Shown here one piece after another: positions 35,103 through 42,996 of a stretch of 64,000 bases of DNA. The translations under genes were made by a program, and so were the position numbers. Origin of the DNA: Methanomicrobiaceae archaeon (GTDB taxonomy: Archaea > Halobacteriota > Methanomicrobia > Methanomicrobiales > Methanomicrobiaceae); NCBI GenBank assembly GCA_029762625.1, contig JARVGI010000003.1:17909-81908 (forward strand), in the 5' to 3' direction. The notes beneath the pieces were generated by a model that did no database searches, was not told the origin of the DNA, and saw only the letters and a program-made list of their open reading frames with translations. Numbering within the stretch: the first letter of the stretch is position 1; each line of letters starts with the position of its first letter.

Positions 35103-35936
35103 ATGGTGTCCCCTCCCATCCCCGTGGTGCTGGTGCATGGCTGGCGGAGTCATCCCGGCATCTGGAACCGGCTCGTCCCGTTGCTGGAGGAGTCCTCCGT
35201 TCCCTGCTGGCGGTTTTCCCATCCCGGCATGGACGGGAGTGCTCCGCTGGCGGAGATCGCCGCCGGGCTGCAGGAGTTTCTCGGGGTGATGCGGGAGGAT
35301 ACGGACTATACAGGGCCGGTGGACATCGTCTGCCACTCGATGGGGACCTGCGCCGCCCGCTACCTGCTCGAGGTGCGGGATGGCCAGAACCGGGCCGAAT
35401 CCGTGCGCCAGCTCATCGGGATCGGCCCCCCGAACAACGGGTCCGCCATGGCCGAGCTCTTCAACCACCCCATACACGGCCCCGAAGTGATTGATCGCCT
35501 CGCGGGCGTCTTTGTTCCACGCCCCTACGTTCCGGCAGAGGACGCCATCGTGCAGGATGTTCGGCTGGGGAGTGCGTTCATGAGGGTGCTCCGCGAGGCG
35601 GGGCTCCGGGACGACATCGCCTACCGGACGATCATGGCCGCCAACAGCCGCGGCACCGAAGCGATGTTTCCCTGGTTCGGGGGAAAGACATGGGAGATGG
35701 GACGGGACGGGGAATGGCGCATGACCTATGCCGGCGACGGCATCGTGGCGAACAGCGAATCACTGCTGCCCGGCACGGGCTGCGACCTCCTCCCCCGGGA
35801 GCCCGGGGCGCTGGATGCCGCCCCCGACCGCTACAGCCACCTCAACCTGCCCCGCAACCCCGAGGTGCTGGCGCGGGTGATGGCCTATCTTCACAGTCCT
35901 GCGGACGCATCCTCCTCGTATCGTCCGGAAAGGTAG
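35103..35936 (+). CDS. Alpha/beta hydrolase, lipase/esterase-like
   Basis: 277 residues. The oxyanion loop VVLVHGWRSHP (about 8-18) and the nucleophile elbow VCHSMGTCAARYLL (Ser in CHSMG) are clear. A late His in YSHLNLPRNP can complete the triad, with an acid in GDGIVANSESL. Substrate is probably an acyl ester. No signal peptide is seen. A GTG at 35097 is an alternative start two codons upstream of ATG 35103. Confidence 0.88.
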   Translation: MVSPPIPVVLVHGWRSHPGIWNRLVPLLEESSVPCWRFSHPGMDGSAPLAEIAAGLQEFLGVMREDTDYTGPVDIVCHSMGTCAARYLLEVRDGQNRAESVRQLIGIGPPNNGSAMAELFNHPIHGPEVIDRLAGVFVPRPYVPAEDAIVQDVRLGSAFMRVLREAGLRDDIAYRTIMAANSRGTEAMFPWFGGKTWEMGRDGEWRMTYAGDGIVANSESLLPGTGCDLLPREPGALDAAPDRYSHLNLPRNPEVLARVMAYLHSPADASSSYRPER

Positions 35937-36067
35937 GCCCGCCGCCCCTGTCCAGTCATGGGCTCAGGACAATCGTGTGATCATCCGAAAGACACGTATT
36001 TTCACCGATACCCGGCTGCTCACTTCCATGTGATGAGGAAACGGGGGGGACCTTCCCCCGGCTCCCC

Positions 36068-38854
36068 TCACTCGACGATGAAGTCCCCGGTCATCGTTCG
36101 GGGGTGGACATCGCAGCGGAAGAAGTAGGTGCCGGGCTCCTCGGGAGCGGTGAAGGTGTAGGTCATCTCCTCGGGGCCGGTGAAGATCTCTCCCACGAAG
36201 ATGGGGTTCATCCCCGACGTGTTCTCGTAGACGGCCAGGTTGTGGGGCAGCGCGTCGCGGTTGTCGAAGTTGACCGTCACCTCGGCCCCCGCGGGAACGG
36301 TGATCGTGTCGGTGTCGAATTCGATGTCATCTGCGACGAGATCGATGGTCACCGTCTCCGCTTCGCCATTCTCCATCTCACCGGTTGCGGTGACGTTGAT
36401 CACCCCGGCGACGACCGGGACCAGAGGCGTATGATCATTGTTGACCAGCTGCACGGCGAGGACGTGCTCGCCGGGGGTCACGTTCTCCCAGGTGTAGGAG
36501 GTGTCAATCGAGACCGCATACTCCCCGGCCTCGGGGATGGCCGGCTCGTCCGGATCGTCGAGGGGAAGGGCATCCAGGTAGTAGTGGAGATGCCCCTCTC
36601 CGGGGACATTGTCCTGGCCGGTCGGCTCCACCAGGGTGAAGTCGGTGACCTCGACCTCCACGGTCACGTTTCCTGCGTCCACGCTGTCACCCTCGGCGGG
36701 GCTGAGAACGGCCAGCATCGGTGCGGCCTCGGGTATGGTGGGCTCAGGAGTTTCGGTCTCTTCGGGGGTCGGTTCTTCAGGTGTTTCGGTCTCTTCCGGT
36801 GTGGGCTCAGGGGTTTCCGTCACTTCCGGGGTCGGTGCTTCGGTGGGCTCTTCGGTTGCAGGTGCTTCGGCGACGGTGACGTTGATCACCCCGGCGACGA
36901 CCGGGACCAGAGGCGTATGATCATTGTTGACCAGCTGCACGGCGAGGACGTGCTCGCCGGGGGTCACGTTCTCCCAGGTGTAGGAGGTGTCAATCGAGAC
37001 CGCATACTCCCCGGCCTCGGGGATGGCCGGCTCGTCCGGATCGTCGAGGGGAAGGGCATCCAGGTAGTAGTGGAGATGCCCCTCTCCGGGGACATTGTCC
37101 TGGCCGGTCGGCTCCACCAGGGCGAAGTCGGTGACCTCGACCTCCACGGTCACGTTTCCTGCGTCCACGCTGTCACCCTCGGCGGGGCTGAGAACGGCCA
37201 GCATCGGTTCCGCCACGGGCATGGTGGGCTCAGGTTCGGTCTCCTCCGGAGTTGGCTCAGGGGCAGGGGGAGTGACGTTGGCGCCCAGGCGCAGGGCGAT
37301 CAGCGCCGGCTCCTCCCCGACGCCGGCCGGTATCAGGATGGTGTCGTTGGCGACCGCCGGCCATGCGTTGATGCCGGCAGGTGCATTCCAGGTCCAGATC
37401 TCCTCCCCGCTCGTGCGGTTGAAGGCGTAGACGGCACCGTCGAAGGTGGCGGTCAGGACAAGATCGTTGATCACCGTGGCGCCGCCCACATTAATGGAAT
37501 CGAATGTCTGCTCCCACAGGATCTTGCCCGTGTCGGTCTCGATGGCGACCAGGCCGCCGGTGCCCTCCTCGAAGGGCGCAAACTCGGGCTGCGGACCCGT
37601 CTGGTTGGCGCCGACGCTCAGCGAGGACTCGGGCGTCCAGTTGGTGGCGAGATCGACGTAGGGCACGTAGACAGCGCCGTCAGCGGCGGCCATCGGCGTC
37701 TCCACCCCGCCCAGCGCTCCCGGATACACGGTCGTGGTGCCGGGGGGCAGGGCGGCGAGCTGGTCGTTTTCATGTCTCCCGACCACGGTCACCCAGAGGA
37801 TGGCCCCGGTGTCACGGTTGAAGGCATAGACTCTTCCCATCTTACCCGCACCGAGGACGATCTCCTGTTCGGTGCCGCTGACATTGGCATTGGTCAGGAT
37901 GGGCGGTATCTGGAAGTCGTGATCGAAGAGATCATGGGGCAGCACCTGGGTGAACCAGATCAGCTCGCCGTCATCATGGCCGAGGGCCAGCATGCTGTTG
38001 GTGTAGAGGTTGGGGCCCGGGCGGCTCGCCCCGTTCGGGTACTCGGGAGTGCCCGCGAAGGGCGCGGGATTGGCCACCCCCCAGTAGGTGATCCCGGTCC
38101 CGGTATCAACGGCCGGCGTGTACCAGACCCCGCCGCCGCTGTTCACCTCGGGATTGCCCCAGATGCTCTCCGGGTCGTCCACCGTGCTGAAGTTCCAGAC
38201 GATGGTGCCGTTCTCCTCGTCGAGAGCGAAGATGATGCCGATGTTGCCGCCGGCATAGAAAATGTCGCCCAGCCCGGGGACGGTCGAGGTGTAGACCATG
38301 CCGTCATAAACGGTGGGGGCGATATCGATCCCCTCACCGGGCCGGCCCGCGAGCCGCTGCGTCCAGAGTTCCTCTCCGGTTGCGGCATCGAGTGCGCCCA
38401 TGGTGTAGGGATCGACGGCGGCGAAGACCTTGCCCCAGCCGACCGCCGGGCCGTTCGGGCCCGCGACCGAGGTATTGTTGTACAGTGCCGTCCAGACGAC
38501 GTCACCGGTCTCCAGTGAGAGGGCGAAGACATTGGCATTGATGTCCTGGAAGTAGACGGTGTCGCCCGTGATAATAGGGTTGCTGCTTGCCGCACCGAAC
38601 TGGCCGGATGCATTCAATGCAAACGACCAGGCAACGCCGAGATCATTGATACTGCTCGCATTGATCGCCGTGGTATTGGTGGCGCGCGTATTGGCGTAGT
38701 CATAGTTCGGCAGCGGCCAGTCGCCGGCATACTCGCTGACCTCCGGCGGAACGACGGAGTCGTTTTCTGTCTGGTTATCCTGTGCCATCGCCCCTCCTGC
38801 GAGACAGAGGGCAAGAATAAGCAGCAGCAGTGGGATTTTCGTAAAAACGTGCAT
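36068..38854 (-). CDS. Secreted PQQ-type beta-propeller with duplicated domain and C-terminal cupredoxin
   Basis: 928 residues. Signal peptide at 1-24. A propeller of quinoprotein type occupies about 45-530, with repeated W-motif blades such as DVVWTALY, EELWTQRL, TIVWNFST, AILWVTVV and KILWEQTF. Two almost identical domains of about 110 residues follow, each with GEGHLHYYLDALPLDDPDEP and LVNNDHTPLVPVV, joined by a Pro/Thr/Glu-rich linker. The C-terminal 95 residues are a plastocyanin/azurin-like domain whose copper ligands are all visible: His in LPHNLAVYE, then Cys, His and Met in FFRCDVHPRTM. The layout suggests a redox enzyme passing electrons from a quinone-type propeller to its own copper. 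PQQ itself and copper are not shown, and the propeller may only be structural. No C-terminal anchor is seen. Confidence 0.9.
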   Translation of the reverse strand: MHVFTKIPLLLLILALCLAGGAMAQDNQTENDSVVPPEVSEYAGDWPLPNYDYANTRATNTTAINASSINDLGVAWSFALNASGQFGAASSNPIITGDTVYFQDINANVFALSLETGDVVWTALYNNTSVAGPNGPAVGWGKVFAAVDPYTMGALDAATGEELWTQRLAGRPGEGIDIAPTVYDGMVYTSTVPGLGDIFYAGGNIGIIFALDEENGTIVWNFSTVDDPESIWGNPEVNSGGGVWYTPAVDTGTGITYWGVANPAPFAGTPEYPNGASRPGPNLYTNSMLALGHDDGELIWFTQVLPHDLFDHDFQIPPILTNANVSGTEQEIVLGAGKMGRVYAFNRDTGAILWVTVVGRHENDQLAALPPGTTTVYPGALGGVETPMAAADGAVYVPYVDLATNWTPESSLSVGANQTGPQPEFAPFEEGTGGLVAIETDTGKILWEQTFDSINVGGATVINDLVLTATFDGAVYAFNRTSGEEIWTWNAPAGINAWPAVANDTILIPAGVGEEPALIALRLGANVTPPAPEPTPEETEPEPTMPVAEPMLAVLSPAEGDSVDAGNVTVEVEVTDFALVEPTGQDNVPGEGHLHYYLDALPLDDPDEPAIPEAGEYAVSIDTSYTWENVTPGEHVLAVQLVNNDHTPLVPVVAGVINVTVAEAPATEEPTEAPTPEVTETPEPTPEETETPEEPTPEETETPEPTIPEAAPMLAVLSPAEGDSVDAGNVTVEVEVTDFTLVEPTGQDNVPGEGHLHYYLDALPLDDPDEPAIPEAGEYAVSIDTSYTWENVTPGEHVLAVQLVNNDHTPLVPVVAGVINVTATGEMENGEAETVTIDLVADDIEFDTDTITVPAGAEVTVNFDNRDALPHNLAVYENTSGMNPIFVGEIFTGPEEMTYTFTAPEEPGTYFFRCDVHPRTMTGDFIVE
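36390..36722. repeat. Direct repeat, copy 1 (333 nt)
   Basis: Nearly identical to 36876-37208 (offset 486). I find one difference by eye, which gives Thr instead of Ala in the protein. It encodes the second of the two duplicated domains of the propeller-cupredoxin protein. Confidence 0.9.
36876..37208. repeat. Direct repeat, copy 2 (333 nt)
   Basis: Partner of 36390-36722. The intervening 153 nt encode the Pro/Thr/Glu-rich linker. Identity this high at the DNA level points to a recent duplication or continuing gene conversion. Confidence 0.9.
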
Positions 38855-39019
38855 CGGGCACGATACTGGCGACCATGATATTTAAAGGTATTTGGGGACC
38901 AAATCACTGGAGATTCTAAAAAATACTCTCAAAATATGTATTTCCTGGCTGGCATTCATCTCCTCCCGTCGGGCCCCGGCATGACCACGTGCCGGGCCGG
39001 CGGCGATCCCGCCGATCGC

Positions 39020-39526
39020 TCACCCTCCCCGCATCATTCCCGGCGTCAGCAGCCAGGTGAGCTCCCCCCGCACCGCCGGGGAGATGGCGACATCCCTGAT
39101 CCTGGCGACCCCTCCCTTCTTGAGCACGATCCCCGCCTCGTTGTGGCCGGCGACGATATGGGAGATGAGGATGGAGAGCCCTGGTTCGTGGCCTACGATC
39201 ATCACCGTGGAGGGACAGGCTTCGCGTTCGCATTCGTCCTGCAGCTTCGCAACCACGGTGCCGGGATCATGACCCTGGGCGAGCTCGATCCACTCCACCA
39301 GCCGGTCCTCGATGCCGCAGGCCCGGGCGACGATCTCCGCGGTCTCCCGTGCCCGTGGCAGCGGGCTCGTGACCACCAGGTCGAACGCGATCCCGCGGGC
39401 TGCAATCCAGCGGGCGATGGATTGCATCTCCTTTGCCCCCGCACGGGTGAGTGGCCGCGCCGCGTCCTGTACGGGATCTGCCACATGGAGAGCGGCCTTG
39501 CCATGGCGAAGGATATAGAGGTCCAT
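39020..39526 (-). CDS. sixA: SixA-type phosphohistidine phosphatase
   Basis: 168 residues, histidine phosphatase (phosphoglycerate mutase) fold. The catalytic LRHGK motif with phospho-acceptor H8 is at the start, Arg59 lies in LPRARETAEIV, and the second His (H113) is in IVGHEPGLS. SixA removes phosphate from phospho-His on signalling proteins, which fits a genome region full of histidine kinases. Immediately upstream on the same strand is a close paralog that lacks the catalytic His. Confidence 0.93.
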   Translation of the reverse strand: MDLYILRHGKAALHVADPVQDAARPLTRAGAKEMQSIARWIAARGIAFDLVVTSPLPRARETAEIVARACGIEDRLVEWIELAQGHDPGTVVAKLQDECEREACPSTVMIVGHEPGLSILISHIVAGHNEAGIVLKKGGVARIRDVAISPAVRGELTWLLTPGMMRGG

Positions 39527-39577
39527 AGATGGAAATGGCGCATGTGGATGATGAGCCTTGCGGAGGAGCCGGCCGGC

Positions 39578-40111
39578 TTATCGCAATGCCGGGATGGCCT
39601 TTGCTGCCGGTTTGTCCGCCCCCGCTTTCACCGTTTCCGGGGAAACCAGCCAGTGCAGCTCTCCCGCCGGCATGTCATAGAAGGTCACCCGGCGAAGTTT
39701 GCACATGCCGGCCCGCTGCAGGGAGATGCCGCAATGGTGGTGGCCGGCGATGAGCAGGCTGATCATCTTTGAAAGTTCAGGTTCGTGGCCCACGAGGAGG
39801 GCCGTCTGGATCTTGAAGAACTCGGTGAGATGGCCGAGCAGGGACAGGGTGTCAGCCTCCGGCTCGAGTGCTTTCCACTGCAGGATCTGGTTTTCATATT
39901 CGACTGCTTCGGCCACGATCTCGGCGGTTTCTCGTGCCCTGGGCAGTTGGCTCGTGGCGATGACATCGAAGCGCACTCCCTGCCCGGCGAGCCAGCGGGC
40001 GACCCCCTCGACCTCGTTTCGGCCCGCCTCGGAAAGAGAGCGGTGGAATTCCCGGGTAATGTCAGCAGCATGGGAGCCGGTGTCTCCGTTTCGCAGGATG
40101 TAGAGCTCCAT
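39578..40111 (-). CDS. SixA paralog lacking the catalytic histidine
   Basis: 177 residues, aligned throughout with the neighbouring SixA (same LPRARETAEIVA and LLVGHEPELSKMISLLIAGH stretches). The RHG catalytic motif reads RNG: N8 replaces the phospho-acceptor His, with codon AAC clear in the sequence. The second His (H109) and Arg are kept. Such a change removes the covalent phospho-His step, so it is probably a pseudo-phosphatase that may bind phospho-His proteins or partner with active SixA 51 nt downstream. ATG 40111 is chosen from alignment with the paralog; upstream ATGs exist. Confidence 0.88.
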   Translation of the reverse strand: MELYILRNGDTGSHAADITREFHRSLSEAGRNEVEGVARWLAGQGVRFDVIATSQLPRARETAEIVAEAVEYENQILQWKALEPEADTLSLLGHLTEFFKIQTALLVGHEPELSKMISLLIAGHHHCGISLQRAGMCKLRRVTFYDMPAGELHWLVSPETVKAGADKPAAKAIPALR

Positions 40112-40260
40112 GGTGGTGGGTGATACAGCCTTCATCGTATTTGAGCGTTGGCCCGGCGGCGGCAAGCACAACCATTATTCGGTTGGAGGGAGCAGGATTG
40201 CTGTGAATACGGCATGTGGAGTGAATACGAGGGAATCGGCAATCACGTGGGGAGAGATCC

Positions 40261-40746
40261 ATGAAACCGTTTGAGAAGGTGCTCTTTGCCACCGATTTCT
40301 CGGTGGTATCGGCCAGGGCGCAGGGCCAGGTGCTTATCCTCCGGGAGGCGGGTTGCGAAGAGGTGGTGCTCGTCCACGTCATCGACGTGCGGGAGATCGC
40401 GACCGTGCTCGCCGAGCCGGCCGGTGTGGGGGAGATGGAAGGCCGGTTCGAGACCATGATCCTCGAGCGGATGCGGAACCACGCGGAGAAGCAGCTACAA
40501 GAGGTGACGATCGCCCTCGAGGAGCAGGGACTGAGAGTGCGCCCCTACCTGATCGAGGGGATCCCGGCGCAGGAGATCGTACGCCTTGCGGATGCACACG
40601 AGGTCTCGCTGATCGTCGTGGGCTCCCACGGCCGCAGCAACCTCTCCCAGATCCTCCTCGGTTCGGTTTCCGAAAACGTCCTGCGGCAGGCACGGCAGCC
40701 GGTGCTGGTGGTGCGCCGGGGAGAGGAGCCGCGATCTGCGGGGTAG
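40261..40746 (+). CDS. Universal stress protein, ATP-binding type
   Basis: 161 residues. The C-terminal GSHGRSNLSQILLGSVSENV stretch is the G-2x-G-9x-G(S/T) ATP-binding motif of UspA, followed by QPVLVVRR. The N-terminus FEKVLFATDFS is typical. It acts as a dimeric nucleotide-binding stress protein in the cytoplasm; targets unknown. GGAGAGATCC lies just before ATG 40261. It is divergent from the SixA-like pair. Confidence 0.93.
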   Translation: MKPFEKVLFATDFSVVSARAQGQVLILREAGCEEVVLVHVIDVREIATVLAEPAGVGEMEGRFETMILERMRNHAEKQLQEVTIALEEQGLRVRPYLIEGIPAQEIVRLADAHEVSLIVVGSHGRSNLSQILLGSVSENVLRQARQPVLVVRRGEEPRSAG

Positions 40747-40869
40747 GGAGCGATCGGGTGGTGCAATGGTGGCCCGGCGCTCACAGCCTGCGCTTTCCCC
40801 CCCGTCTCCATCCGCATCCTTTTTCATCCGGAAGGTGCATTTTCAATAGACCGGTGTCTGGGAGGAACT

Positions 40870-41313
40870 ATGGGGATTATCTTCAGGGAACTGGAAACGG
40901 GCGAATTCGGCCGCGTGGAGACGGAACTCTGGGCGCACTACCACGGCCAGACGACGGATCCTGCCACTGATCGCATCTTCGGGGCGTTCGACGGCGAGCG
41001 GCTGGTGGGATCGGCCCGGGTCAGGCGCCACCCGGACGGCTGCGAGGTGGACGGCTTCTTCGTGCTCGATGACTACCGCGGCCACGGGATCGCCCGCAAG
41101 CTCATGAACGCCCTTCTCGAGGCGGTGGGCGACCGTATCCTGTGGATGCATTCCACACTGACGCTGGTGCCGTTCTATTCCACGTTCGGCTTTTTCCCGG
41201 TCAGCGAAGTGGCGCTGCCTCCCACCATCCGGGCCCGGATGGTCTTTTGCTTCGGCAATATGGAAGGCTGCGGGGTGCGTCCCATGCTGCGGGAGCCCCC
41301 GGCCACGGGGTAA
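40870..41313 (+). CDS. GNAT-family N-acetyltransferase
   Basis: 147 residues. The acetyl-CoA motif is VDGFFVLDDYRGHGIARKLMNALLE, with the RGxGxA loop. FYSTFGFFPVSE is the late GNAT strand. Substrate unknown. GGAGGAACT precedes the ATG. Its stop (TAA) overlaps the ATG of the following short membrane-protein remnant. Confidence 0.9.
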   Translation: MGIIFRELETGEFGRVETELWAHYHGQTTDPATDRIFGAFDGERLVGSARVRRHPDGCEVDGFFVLDDYRGHGIARKLMNALLEAVGDRILWMHSTLTLVPFYSTFGFFPVSEVALPPTIRARMVFCFGNMEGCGVRPMLREPPATG

Positions 41314-41627
41314 TGGACGTGGAAGGCGGGGAGACGACCCTGTTCGAAGAGGCGCAGCGGTTCCGCCAGCCCCGGCTGTGGGTGGTGGTGGTCGGGGTTG
41401 CTGCGCTTGTGTGGCGGGGCACGGTGCAGCAGATCCTGCTGGGCACGCCCTTCGGCAGCAACCCGGCGCCCCGGGCCCCCGCGCGCACAATCCCGAAGCG
41501 GTGTGAACGGCGTCTCATGACGCATCGCCGCGGTATCGGCTTTCTGCCGCCGGCACCTGCGCGGGCTTTTCCACCCCGGCGATCCGGCCCGGCAGGCGCC
41601 CGGACCGGGGCCATCGTGGCGGTCTGA
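41313..41627 (+). pseudogene. Probable truncated membrane-protein gene (DUF6141-like start)
   Basis: 104-codon frame starting at the ATG that overlaps the GNAT stop. The first half is convincing: TTLFEEAQRFRQPRLWVVVV, a membrane helix, QQILLGTPFGSNPAP. This matches the beginning of the DUF6141-like membrane family as I recall it (E-x-QRFRQ-x-WLW, then FGxNPAP). After NPAPRAP the text becomes low-complexity and unlike the family, whose members are about 160-170 residues. A frameshift or deletion has probably removed the rest. Confidence 0.5.
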
Positions 41628-41731
41628 AATGCGCGATGGTGGCAGCTGGTGCCGTGAAAAAGCGGCGGCCGGGAGAGGGTGCAGGCATTCCTCCATGCAC
41701 ATCTTCTTAAACCCAGCGCTCATTGAACATA

Positions 41732-41753
41732 GTACAGTTGTGAAAGACTGTAC
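41732..41753. promoter_or_regulatory. Inverted repeat before the CxxC zinc protein
   Basis: GTACAGT (41732-41738) and ACTGTAC (41747-41753) form a perfect 7-bp inverted repeat with an 8-nt spacer, 11 nt before the ATG at 41765. It could be an operator or a leader hairpin that hides the start. Confidence 0.5.
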
Positions 41754-41764
41754 GAGCAACAACA

Positions 41765-41935
41765 ATGAATGGAAGAGATAATTTCGGCGGCCGAAGAGAT
41801 TTTGGCCCCCGCGAGATGCACAAGGCAATCTGTTCTGATTGCGGCGCAGAATGTGAAGTTCCCTTTAAGCCCGCGGAGGGCCGGCCGGTCTACTGCCGGG
41901 ACTGCCTCCCGAAGCACAGAAAACCGCGATTCTAA
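41765..41935 (+). CDS. Small CxxC...CxxC zinc-binding protein
   Basis: 56 residues. The Gly/Arg-rich start (MNGRDNFGGRRDFGPREMH) is followed by CSDCG, an FKP segment, and YCRDCLPKHR. Two CxxC pairs 17-18 residues apart match the CxxC-x17-CxxC family seen in methanogens and some bacteria. The basic N-terminus and zinc knuckle suggest RNA or DNA binding (inference). A 10-T tract directly after the stop is a good archaeal terminator, and an inverted repeat lies just upstream. Confidence 0.85.
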   Translation: MNGRDNFGGRRDFGPREMHKAICSDCGAECEVPFKPAEGRPVYCRDCLPKHRKPRF

Positions 41936-41944
41936 ATCGCCACC

Positions 41945-41954
41945 TTTTTTTTTT
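41945..41954 (+). terminator. T10 terminator
   Basis: Ten consecutive T residues start 9 nt after the zinc-protein stop codon. Confidence 0.65.
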
Positions 41955-42076
41955 GCGTTCGCATCCTGGTGCGGGCGGTGTCCGTGGCTCCAGACCACTG
42001 CATGGCGTGGTTCCCGGTACGGCGGACGAAAGATCCGACCGGCATCCCTGCCAGGGAGACGCCGATGCTGATAGAT

Positions 42077-42084
42077 AAAAAAAA
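42077..42084 (-). terminator. T8 terminator on the minus strand
   Basis: Eight A on the plus strand (T8 on the transcript strand), about 30 nt after the stop of the membrane-anchored protein that ends at 42114. Confidence 0.5.
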
Positions 42085-42113
42085 TGGCAGATGCAGGAGA
42101 GCCATGCCGCCGT

Positions 42114-42449
42114 TCAGGCTGCCTCGATTGCAGCGATCTCGACCGGCGTTCCCCACATCTGGATGGTGGCCACATCGTCCCTGACGATCACCTCGGCGGT
42201 GACGGCACGGCCGTCCTGCCGGAACTCTTCGGGCAGGTCGAGGGGGAGGTACTGCGTGCCGTCGTCCGCCACGATACCGTAGAACCCTCCCTCGAGGTCG
42301 ATATAGGTGACCGTCCCGGTAATCCCGATCGTCTGCTGGGCGGGGCCCCGCGTATAGAGGCCTCCTCCCATCGCGACCATTGCGATCAGGCCCGCTGCAA
42401 TGATCCCCACCACGAGGATCACTGCGATAATCATATGTTTGATGTTCAT
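42114..42449 (-). CDS. Small membrane-anchored protein with OB-like domain
   Basis: 111 residues. One N-terminal membrane helix (about 5-28) is followed by a short beta-barrel-like domain (TIGITGTVTYIDLEGGFYGI, then YLPLDLPEEFRQDGRAVTAE). This pattern resembles small OB-fold-type envelope proteins. I cannot name a family. Function unknown; probably outside the membrane. Confidence 0.78.
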   Translation of the reverse strand: MNIKHMIIAVILVVGIIAAGLIAMVAMGGGLYTRGPAQQTIGITGTVTYIDLEGGFYGIVADDGTQYLPLDLPEEFRQDGRAVTAEVIVRDDVATIQMWGTPVEIAAIEAA

Positions 42450-42591
42450 CTTCTACCTCACAGCTTTTGTAGGCCGTATCAGCCCTTGAATATTGCTTTG
42501 ACTTCGAAAAAGTTCGAATATACCCTGTTGAGGGAACGAGGGCAACCGTTATCCCCTCCTGCGCTCATCACCACATGGGATGAGGAGTGCC

Positions 42592-42978
42592 ATGCAGAAA
42601 TGCCCTTTTTGCTCACCCGCCGACGATGACATCACGGCGGAGAACGATCTTGCCTACGCCCGGTTCGACGTCTATCCGGTGAATCGCGGTCACATGCTCA
42701 TCATTCCCTTCCGCCACACGGGGAGTTATTTCGACCTGTCGTTCGAGGAGCGGGCGGCGGTTCTTGACCTGGTCGACCGGTGCAGGGAGATTGCCGACGA
42801 GCGGTATTCGCCCGACGGCTACAACATCGGGGTCAATGTCGGCGAGGCGGCCGGCCAGAGCGTCATGCACGTCCATTTCCATTTCATCCCCCGCTACTGC
42901 GGCGACGTCGAGTCTGCCCGCGGCGGGATCCGGGCGGTCATCCCGGAACAGCGTGACTATCTGATTAAGCCCGATTGA
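42592..42978 (+). CDS. HIT-family nucleotide-binding hydrolase
   Basis: 128 residues. The HIT triad is seen in QSVMHVHFHFIPR (HxHxHxx), with the catalytic middle His. The N-terminal CPFCSP pair can bind zinc together with a later His (common in this family), and YPVNRGHMLIIPFRH is typical. It likely hydrolyses nucleoside phosphoramidates or dinucleoside polyphosphates. ATG 42592 has GAGGAG before it. The glycosylase gene follows 18 nt later. Confidence 0.92.
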   Translation: MQKCPFCSPADDDITAENDLAYARFDVYPVNRGHMLIIPFRHTGSYFDLSFEERAAVLDLVDRCREIADERYSPDGYNIGVNVGEAAGQSVMHVHFHFIPRYCGDVESARGGIRAVIPEQRDYLIKPD

Positions 42979-42996
42979 GGCGAAAAAGTACCGGTG

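Noticed and set aside
36104..38518. 804-codon plus-strand frame
   Set aside because: Antisense to the propeller-cupredoxin gene, including its duplicated segment; the repeat there is inherited from the real gene.
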